NCBI GenBank assembly: GCA_043720395.1
Contig: JAYSSR010000061.1
Span: 25,642-89,641 of the forward strand
Direction: 5' to 3'
DNA from: JANOYY01 sp043720395
GTDB lineage: Bacteria > Actinomycetota > Acidimicrobiia > Acidimicrobiales > JANYDT01
Length of the DNA: 64,000 bases
Shown: positions 58,982 to 64,000 of the stretch, in pieces
Numbering within the stretch: position 1 is the stretch's first letter
How the letters are laid out: the number at the start of each line of letters is the position of its first letter
Program-made: the position numbers and the translations under genes
The notes under the pieces: generated by a model
What the model was told of the DNA's origin: nothing
Database searches by the model: none
Seen by the model: the letters and a program-made list of their open reading frames with translations, nothing else

Positions 58982-60013
58982 ATGCAGTTCAACGCCACCC
59001 CCGTTTTCGGCAGCCACTTTGCCGATCACGATTTCGCAGCGCTCGCCGCTTCGCATCACGTCACGCTGCACCGCAGCGACATCACAAAGGCGTTCGGCAC
59101 GCAGCTCGCGCCAGCGGTGCTCGACGAGGCAGCCGCGAACGTCGCAAGCCTGCTTACGGGGCGGCTTCGTCGCACCGCGTCACGCACCGGGCTCGCACCC
59201 GAGAACTTCGGCGAGGTTCTGCCCACCCTCTTCAGCGAGGTAAACGAACAGGTCGCCACGCAGAAGCGAAGCGAACTCATCCGGGTCGGCCGTCAGCTCG
59301 TGCTCACAGCGGCACTGGCACGAGGCACGCAGGACCTGCACCGCGGTCGACTCAGCCGCAGCGACGTCGAGTCGCACCACGCGCTGCGCCAGGCAGCGTC
59401 CGGGATCTATGCCGACGCTCCACAGTGCGACTGCGCACGGATCATCGACACCGCCGCGCAGATCTACGCTGAGTGCGAACTGAAGGGTCGGGCGACGTAC
59501 CCGAGGACGCTCGTCAGCGACGCGGTGGAACGTATGCGTACAGACGAAAGTGGAACGGCGCGGCCGGAGCGAACGGCATCATCGATCGTGAAGGCCGCGG
59601 CGAAATCACTCGGCCCGATTCCCATTGAACACGTTCGGATCGTGGCCGACTACCTGTACTACCTGAACGGCTTCGACGCGCCCGTCACGGAGTCAACACT
59701 GTTCAATCGGCTCGCGCGTCGGCACCTGGCTCTGCCGGGCAACGGAGGTGTTGTGGGCGATGGAGGTCTTGTGGGCGACGGAGCGACAGCGTCCGAAGTC
59801 GTGGCACGCATCATCGGTGCGGCGAGAGCAAGCGGAGGCCAGGTGGCTCGGTCCGTCAGGCTTGCGGTCGACGCACACACGGACCGCTTCGTCCCGAACG
59901 GACTCGACCTCGACGTCGCCTGCCACTTCCCGGAGGACGACCTCGTCACCAACCTCGACGATCGGGCGGACTGGGGCGAGTGCCTCGACGAAAGCTTGCT
60001 GGACCGTGCGTGA
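58982..60013 (+). CDS. Unrecognised 343-aa protein upstream of the RT-Cas1 locus
   Basis: I do not recognise this family. The protein is soluble and largely helical. It has SELIRVGRQLVLTAALARGTQDLHRGRLSRSDVESHHALRQAASGIYADAPQCDCARIIDTAAQIYAECELKG with a C-x-C pair, a basic stretch after SDAVERMRTDESG, and a tandem internal duplication GGVVGDGG-LVGDG near 258-270. The C-terminus is acidic (FPEDDLVTNLDDRADWGECLDES). The strong promoter and AGGAGG make it well expressed. A hairpin with arms AAGAAGCC/GGCTTCTT (about 60062-60117) follows, so it may be its own transcript rather than part of the CRISPR operon. Confidence 0.75.
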   Translation: MQFNATPVFGSHFADHDFAALAASHHVTLHRSDITKAFGTQLAPAVLDEAAANVASLLTGRLRRTASRTGLAPENFGEVLPTLFSEVNEQVATQKRSELIRVGRQLVLTAALARGTQDLHRGRLSRSDVESHHALRQAASGIYADAPQCDCARIIDTAAQIYAECELKGRATYPRTLVSDAVERMRTDESGTARPERTASSIVKAAAKSLGPIPIEHVRIVADYLYYLNGFDAPVTESTLFNRLARRHLALPGNGGVVGDGGLVGDGATASEVVARIIGAARASGGQVARSVRLAVDAHTDRFVPNGLDLDVACHFPEDDLVTNLDDRADWGECLDESLLDRA

Positions 60014-60156
60014 CTCGGCTCGACGGGAGGGGTCAAGCCCGCCGTTGGAAATGTCGATGCTGCAAGAAGCCCTGGTCAGCAGCACCAGCGTGACCGTCTA
60101 TGCCTGGGCGGCTTCTTTGGGGGACCAGGCTTTACCACTCCCATCGAGGTACGATC

Positions 60157-60882
60157 ATGAAGATCGAAAGCGACGACGAGCCGCCTCGGGCGGCGGGACG
60201 GAAACTCTCCATGGCAGGCAACGGCGAGATCGATTCGACCGACTCCACGAATGAGTCAGTGGACGCCTTGGGTCGGGTTCTTGTGCGTTTCGACGGCGAG
60301 CCTGACGACGATGCGCTCTTCGCATCGTTGAGCAGTGCGCTCGGCGATCACGACAAAGCGAACGTGTCCGCTCCCATTTCTGTCGAAAGAGCTGCTGACG
60401 TACGGCGACTGGTCGCCGGAATCAACACGGTCCTCGGTCGGACAAAATGGACCGCAAAGGAATTTCGCGTCGCGATCGGCTGCAGACATTCTTCGAGGGA
60501 TCTGTATTCGAGGGAGGAGCTATCGCGCTGTCTTGCGATTCTCGATCTTCTCGACGGTGTGACTTCCGAATATGCGAGTTGCGAAAACACCGTAGCTGTA
60601 TCGCGGGTGGCGGTAACGCTTGCCGTTGAGGCATTCCGAGGAGCGCAGGGTGACGCAGACAACGCTTTCGGCTTTTGGTCTAGACCCCTCCGCCCGGGCA
60701 CTCCTTCCGCTCGCGAGTTGGTTGCCATGGGCGATGACGCCTCGGCTTTGCTCGAGGTCTACGCCCATTCCTCGCGAAACCTCGTTGCGATCAAGGGACC
60801 CGTGTCACGCGGGTTGGCCGCCGCAATTGATCGCGCGAGCCGTAGGCAGCCGTCGGCGATGCCAAACGCGTCATCATTCTGA
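60157..60882 (+). CDS. Unrecognised 241-aa protein upstream of RT-Cas1
   Basis: No family recognised. The ATG at 60157 has GAGGT 6 nt upstream. The N-terminal 45 residues are polar and probably disordered (MKIESDDEPPRAAGRKL, TDSTNESVDAL). The centre is helical, with VERAADVRRLVAGINTVLGRTKWTAKEFRVAIGCRHSSRDLYSREELSRCLAILDLLDGVTSEYASCENTVAVSRVAVTLAVEAFRG. The tail is basic (DRASRRQPSAMPNASSF). The sequence GTKWTAKEFRVAIGC could be a helix-turn-helix, but this is not certain. It runs directly toward RT-Cas1 (with one short gene between) and may be an accessory or regulatory protein of that system. Confidence 0.65.
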   Translation: MKIESDDEPPRAAGRKLSMAGNGEIDSTDSTNESVDALGRVLVRFDGEPDDDALFASLSSALGDHDKANVSAPISVERAADVRRLVAGINTVLGRTKWTAKEFRVAIGCRHSSRDLYSREELSRCLAILDLLDGVTSEYASCENTVAVSRVAVTLAVEAFRGAQGDADNAFGFWSRPLRPGTPSARELVAMGDDASALLEVYAHSSRNLVAIKGPVSRGLAAAIDRASRRQPSAMPNASSF

Positions 60883-60906
60883 GTACCGAGCGAAAAGCGC
60901 CGTTCC

Positions 60907-61200
60907 GTGCTGTACGCCAAAGGCGTCCGATCGCGACTTGACGACCTCGCTGTTCCGCTCTCGGACACGGAGCGGCGGTGGTTGGTCGGGCGTACCAGAA
61001 CCGCCATGCGACAGATTGCCACCGACAAGAAGGACTCGCTCATTACCGTCGAGCGAGTCATTGATGGCCCCTTCCTACGACAAGGCGGTGATCAAGGCAA
61101 TTTCGTCGGAGAGCTTGACTCGCTGACCGACTGGATCGACGTCCGGGTCCGGAGCTGGTCGCGCGAACTCAGGGACGGCGGAAGGTCGACCTCGGAATAA
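60907..61200 (+). CDS. Unrecognised 97-aa protein immediately before RT-Cas1
   Basis: A small protein starting with GTG at 60907: MLYAKGVRSRLDDLAVPLSDTERRWLVGRTRTAMRQIATDKKDSL followed by ITVERVIDGPFLRQGGDQGNFVGELDSLTDWIDVRVRSWSRELRDGGRS. It is charged, with a basic N-terminal half. No ribosome-binding site is evident. It ends 14 nt before the first possible RT-Cas1 start, so it is likely co-transcribed. Function unknown; it may be a real accessory gene or a remnant. Confidence 0.5.
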   Translation: MLYAKGVRSRLDDLAVPLSDTERRWLVGRTRTAMRQIATDKKDSLITVERVIDGPFLRQGGDQGNFVGELDSLTDWIDVRVRSWSRELRDGGRSTSE

Positions 61201-61214
61201 CAGTCCGCGCGTTC

Positions 61215-63143
61215 GTGCCCGGCTTTGCGGGATTTTTGCGGGCCGTCGTCACGATAGGCACGGTGCCACCCTCCATCGCCGACCGGGTCTGTGCACGCGA
61301 CAACCTCCTCGCCGCTTGGGATGTTGTTCGTGAGGCAGATCTCGAGGATGGTCGCCGCAGCACCGAGTGCGCCGACATCGAACTGGACCTGCAGCGCACG
61401 CTCGACCGTCTCGCCGCGAACCTCCGCGACGGCTCGTGGTTCCCTGCCCCGGTTCGCCGCATCGACATCCCGAAACCCTCGGGCGGCAGTCGCTCGCTCG
61501 GAGTTCCTCCGATGCTCGATCGTGTCGCCGAGCGCGCGGTCGGGCAGGTTGTTCTGCCGCTGATCGACCCGCTGCTGTCGCCGTGGTCGTTCGCATACCG
61601 TCCCGGTCTCGGTGTGCGCCACGCCCTCAGCGCGCTGGCGTCGCTTCGAGACGAAGGTGCTACGCACATCGCACGGCTCGACGTGACGAACTGTTTCGAC
61701 GAACTCCCCCATCATCACGTGCTCTCGACGCTGCGGCGCTTCGTGGATAACGAGTGGCTGAGCGCCGTCGTGGCGAAGATGATCGAACGTGGCACGAGTT
61801 GGCGTCGCACGATCCACGCCCGCTCCGAAGGTGTCCCGCAGGGAGCTCCGCTCTCACCGTTGTTGTGCAATGTCACGCTCGACGTTGTGGATCGAGCGCT
61901 GCTCGCCGCTGGCGTCCGCGCCGTGCGATACGCCGACGACATCGCGATCCCGGTGCGGTCTGCGTCGGAGGGCGTCGATGTCGTGGCGCTCGTGCGGGAA
62001 GAACTGGCCCGACTCGACCTGGAGGTCTCCATGAAGAAGACAGCGATCACGCCGATCGCCAACGGTGTGACGTTCCTCGGTGTGGAGATCCGTGACTCGT
62101 GGCCCGAAGCACATTCGCCACCAGACCCGCTCGAACGCAAGGTTGTGTACGTGGGAATTCAAGGCGCGAACGCGTTCGTGAAGAAGGGTCACGTCGAAGT
62201 CGTGAAGGGCGAGGGGCCGCCGCTGCTTTCTGTTCCGATCAGCCAAGTCGGACAGGTCGTGCTCATCGGGAGCGTCGGGCTCTCGGCGGGGCTACGTGAG
62301 CATGCGCTGCGCAACGGCGTTGAGGTGAGTTTCGTGTCGCGTCGTGGTCAATGGCAAGGACGCCTCCAAGGTGCATGGACCGGAAGCGTTCGGCTGCGGG
62401 CAGCACAGTACGGACTGGTAAACGACCCGGAGCGAGGCGTCATCGTTGCACGGTCGATGGTCGCGTCGAAGCTCGCGTCGCAACGTGCGCTGCTCATGCG
62501 TTACCAGCATGTGGCATCGGAGGTCGTGACCGAGGCGCAGGCCAACCTGCAGGAACGTTTCGCTGCTGCGTCGACCTGCGAGTCGCTGGCCTCACTTCGC
62601 GGTATCGAAGGTTCCGGTGCAGCCGCGTTCTACCGCGGCTTCGGCGCGACACTCGCTGGGGTCGCTGAATTCCCTGGGCGCGTCCGCCGACCCGCAACCG
62701 ATCCGGTCAACGCGGCGATCAGCTTCGCGTCGGCGATGCTCACGTCGGAAGCCGTCGCTGCATGTTCGCTTGCCGGGCTCGACCCGCTCGCAGGGGTGTT
62801 CCACCAACCGGGCAAGAACAAGCCTTGCATGGCTTTGGATCTGATGGAGGAATTCAGGCCACTCCTGATCGAACGACTGGTCCTCGAAGTCTTCCGACAG
62901 CGGGTGATCACTGCGGAGCACTTCCGACCAGACTCGTCGGGCGCGGTCCTGTTCACCGACGACGCTCGACGTCGCTTCGTCGACCGGTGGGAACATCAGA
63001 TGCTGCGCGAGGTTCTGCATCCAGCGTCGGATCGGAAGGTGACGTACCGGCGGGCAATCGAGCTGCAAGCGAGGCAGGTCGCGTCGATACTGGTGGCTTC
63101 CGGAAGATCGAACAAGGAGTACCGCGGGATGGTGTGGCGATGA
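61215..63143 (+). CDS. cas1: Reverse transcriptase-Cas1 fusion
   Basis: A 642-aa protein. Residues about 20-300 are a group-II-intron-like RT: RVAERAVGQVVLPLIDPLLSPWSFAYRPG, Asp156 in RLDVTNCFDEL, GVPQGAPLSPLLCN, catalytic YADD at 239-242 and SMKKTAITP...VTFLGVEI. From about 305 a Cas1 domain follows: VVYVGIQGANAFVKKGHVEVV, VLIGSVGLSAGLREHALRNGVEVSFVSRRGQ, then the integrase residues Glu465 (LRGIEGSGAAAF), His530 (FHQPGKNK) and Asp542 (MALDLMEEFRPLL). No Cas6 domain precedes the RT. All catalytic residues are intact, so spacer capture from RNA is possible. Starts: GTG 61215, or GTG 61263, which removes 16 residues. It overlaps cas2 by ATGA. Confidence 0.93.
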   Translation: MPGFAGFLRAVVTIGTVPPSIADRVCARDNLLAAWDVVREADLEDGRRSTECADIELDLQRTLDRLAANLRDGSWFPAPVRRIDIPKPSGGSRSLGVPPMLDRVAERAVGQVVLPLIDPLLSPWSFAYRPGLGVRHALSALASLRDEGATHIARLDVTNCFDELPHHHVLSTLRRFVDNEWLSAVVAKMIERGTSWRRTIHARSEGVPQGAPLSPLLCNVTLDVVDRALLAAGVRAVRYADDIAIPVRSASEGVDVVALVREELARLDLEVSMKKTAITPIANGVTFLGVEIRDSWPEAHSPPDPLERKVVYVGIQGANAFVKKGHVEVVKGEGPPLLSVPISQVGQVVLIGSVGLSAGLREHALRNGVEVSFVSRRGQWQGRLQGAWTGSVRLRAAQYGLVNDPERGVIVARSMVASKLASQRALLMRYQHVASEVVTEAQANLQERFAAASTCESLASLRGIEGSGAAAFYRGFGATLAGVAEFPGRVRRPATDPVNAAISFASAMLTSEAVAACSLAGLDPLAGVFHQPGKNKPCMALDLMEEFRPLLIERLVLEVFRQRVITAEHFRPDSSGAVLFTDDARRRFVDRWEHQMLREVLHPASDRKVTYRRAIELQARQVASILVASGRSNKEYRGMVWR

Positions 63144-63415
63144 TGCACGTGCTCGCCTACGACATCGCCGACGACAACGTGCGCGCACGCGTCGCCAATC
63201 GTCTGCTGTCGGTCGGGTACCGGCTCCAGCGAAGCGTGTTCCAGCTCGAAGGACCGCCCGAAGTAGTCGATCGGATCCTCGCCGAAATGGGCAGCCTCAT
63301 CTCCGACGACCACGACACCGTGCACCTCTTCCGCATCTGCGACAGATGCGACGTCCACCGAGCGGCCCTCGGCCAGGGTTCAGTGGACCGTCCACCGACA
63401 CACTGGAACGTGTGA
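63140..63415 (+). CDS. cas2: CRISPR-associated protein Cas2
   Basis: A 91-aa Cas2: HVLAYDIADDNVRARVANRLLSVGYRLQRSVFQLEGPPEVVDRILAEMGSLISDDHDTVHLFRICDRCD, with the conserved Asp8 after the first strand and the ferredoxin-like pattern. It forms the Cas1-Cas2 integration complex. The start is ATG at 63140 (overlapping the RT-Cas1 stop) or the next ATG at 63143. The Cys pair in ICDRC is not typical of all Cas2 proteins. Confidence 0.93.
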   Translation: MMHVLAYDIADDNVRARVANRLLSVGYRLQRSVFQLEGPPEVVDRILAEMGSLISDDHDTVHLFRICDRCDVHRAALGQGSVDRPPTHWNV

Positions 63416-63587
63416 TGACGCCCTGGATACAGCTTGCAGAATTATGCGACCCCTCCCACATGTGCCCTGACCAGGTCAAATGGACGTTTCCGGCCCCGTT
63501 TGGCACGTCCGTCAAGGGCGGTTTTGACCCCCTCCCACATTGGCGGTGTATCCTGGCTGGTCAGCGGTGGTCTCCCGAGGGGGTCCC
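63416..63587 (+). promoter_or_regulatory. CRISPR leader with repeated motif and array promoter
   Basis: The 172-bp leader holds GACCCCTCCCACAT at 63448-63461 and GACCCCCTCCCACAT at 63526-63540, the second 47 bp before the first repeat; such leader motifs often guide spacer insertion. A candidate promoter is TTGACC (63524-63529), 19-bp spacer, TATCCT (63549-63554), with a start near 63561, directing transcription into the array. Confidence 0.6.
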
Positions 63588-64000
63588 CTTTCCGCTCACC
63601 ACGCCCGAGCGGCGAACGAAAACGATGAGCAAGCGCCCGTCGGAAGTCATCACTGCAAGACCTTTCCGCTCACCACGCCCGAGCGGCGAACGAAAACCCC
63701 TCTCCCTCAGTCAGCTCTGAAATACCAGAGATCTTTCCGCTCACCACGCCCGAGCGGCGAACGAAAACGCTGGTGACGTTTGCGAGAGTAGGTGGAGCGA
63801 CTTTCCGCTCACCACGCCCGAGCGGCGAACGAAAACCGTTTGCCAGGCACATTTCATTTGTTCCAGACCTTTCCGCTCACCACGCCCGAGCGGCGAACGA
63901 AAACATTCACCGCGTCGATATCGAATTTAAACGGGTGAAGCCTTTCCGCTCACCACGCCCGAGCGGCGAACGAAAACACGAGCAGGGCTCGTATAGGTTT
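63588..64000 (+). CRISPR. CRISPR array, six identical 36-bp repeats, open at the right edge
   Basis: Repeats at 63588-63623, 63662-63697, 63733-63768, 63801-63836, 63869-63904 and 63942-63977 are identical. Each begins CTTTCCGCTCACCACGCC, continues CGAGCGG and ends CGAACGAAAAC. CCGCTC and GAGCGG form a 6-bp stem with a 9-nt loop. Spacers are 38, 35, 32, 32 and 37 bp; a sixth is cut at 23 bp by the window end. The repeat length, the GAAAAC end and the RT-Cas1 neighbour fit type III-like arrays. The spacer at 63905-63941 is clearly more AT-rich than the host. Confidence 0.97.

Noticed and set aside
63624..63839. Protein-coding frames across the CRISPR array
   Set aside because: They are translations of the repeat units and spacers, not genes.

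Overview
The window reads as chromosome of a high-GC Gram-positive actinobacterium. A WhiB-family Fe-S regulator, a TIGR03086/mycothiol-type protein, Flp/Tad-type secreted pilin-like proteins, GTG starts, ATGA/GTGA gene overlaps and many apparently leaderless genes (a TANNNT -10 box only 6-8 nt before the start codon) point that way. The style (AtuA/DUF1446, BKACE, PQQ-type dehydrogenase, DUF4202, acyl-CoA metabolism) would suit the Acidimicrobiia, but that placement is inference. No transposase, prophage or rRNA gene was seen; there are two valine tRNA genes.

Layout. 1-3.6 kb (minus): the end of a defence-type island with the first 20 codons of a DUF1156 methylase overlapped by a 1181-aa SNF2-like helicase with a DUF3883-like tail. 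3.8-5.1 kb: an internally deleted isochorismatase relic and an alpha/beta hydrolase with an unusual upstream repeat. 5.5-10.0 kb: TadE plus a giant TadG-like protein with four VHL-beta-like modules. 10.1-13.6 kb: cysC-cysH-cysD-cysN sulfate activation and reduction. 13.8-15.2 kb: a secreted subtilase with repeat tails. 15.4-19.3 kb: siroheme methylase, siroheme reductase, DUF4202 and a thioesterase. The two sulfur operons share a 20-bp promoter motif. 19.4-22.6 kb: mixed housekeeping genes, an XRE regulator and a GDP-mannose dehydratase with a 23-bp palindrome. 22.7-28.8 kb: tRNA-Val and a peptide/nickel-type ABC importer with a fused permease-ATPase. 29-35.3 kb: secreted protein, GNAT, HisRS and a second TadE-TadE-TadG module.

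35.3-37.8 kb (minus): a compact, less GC-rich unit of trypsin-like protease, an overlapping 20-codon ORF and an ATP-grasp ligase of the graspetide (MvdC/MvdD) type; this looks like a RiPP or self-modification locus. 38-50 kb: Rel, AtuA-like, Bax1-like, acyl-CoA dehydrogenase, a GGDEF-EAL protein, a PQQ-type dehydrogenase and a carnitine-type degradation pair (dehydrogenase plus BKACE). 50.4-58.8 kb: tRNA-Val, aldo/keto reductase, lipoprotein hydrolase, hotdog protein (with two more copies of the 5-kb upstream element), WhiB, small proteins, inositol-phosphatase-like protein, acyl-CoA synthetase, Uma2 and a 29-aa zinc ribbon.

58.9-64.0 kb (plus): the most notable region. A good sigma70-type promoter leads into three unrecognised genes, then a reverse transcriptase-Cas1 fusion with intact RT and Cas1 catalytic residues, Cas2 overlapping it by 4 bp, a leader with a repeated motif and promoter, and a CRISPR array of at least six identical 36-bp repeats running off the right edge. 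No effector gene (cas10, csm/cmr, cas6) is visible, so this is either an isolated RNA-capable adaptation module with new accessory genes or the left half of a type III locus.
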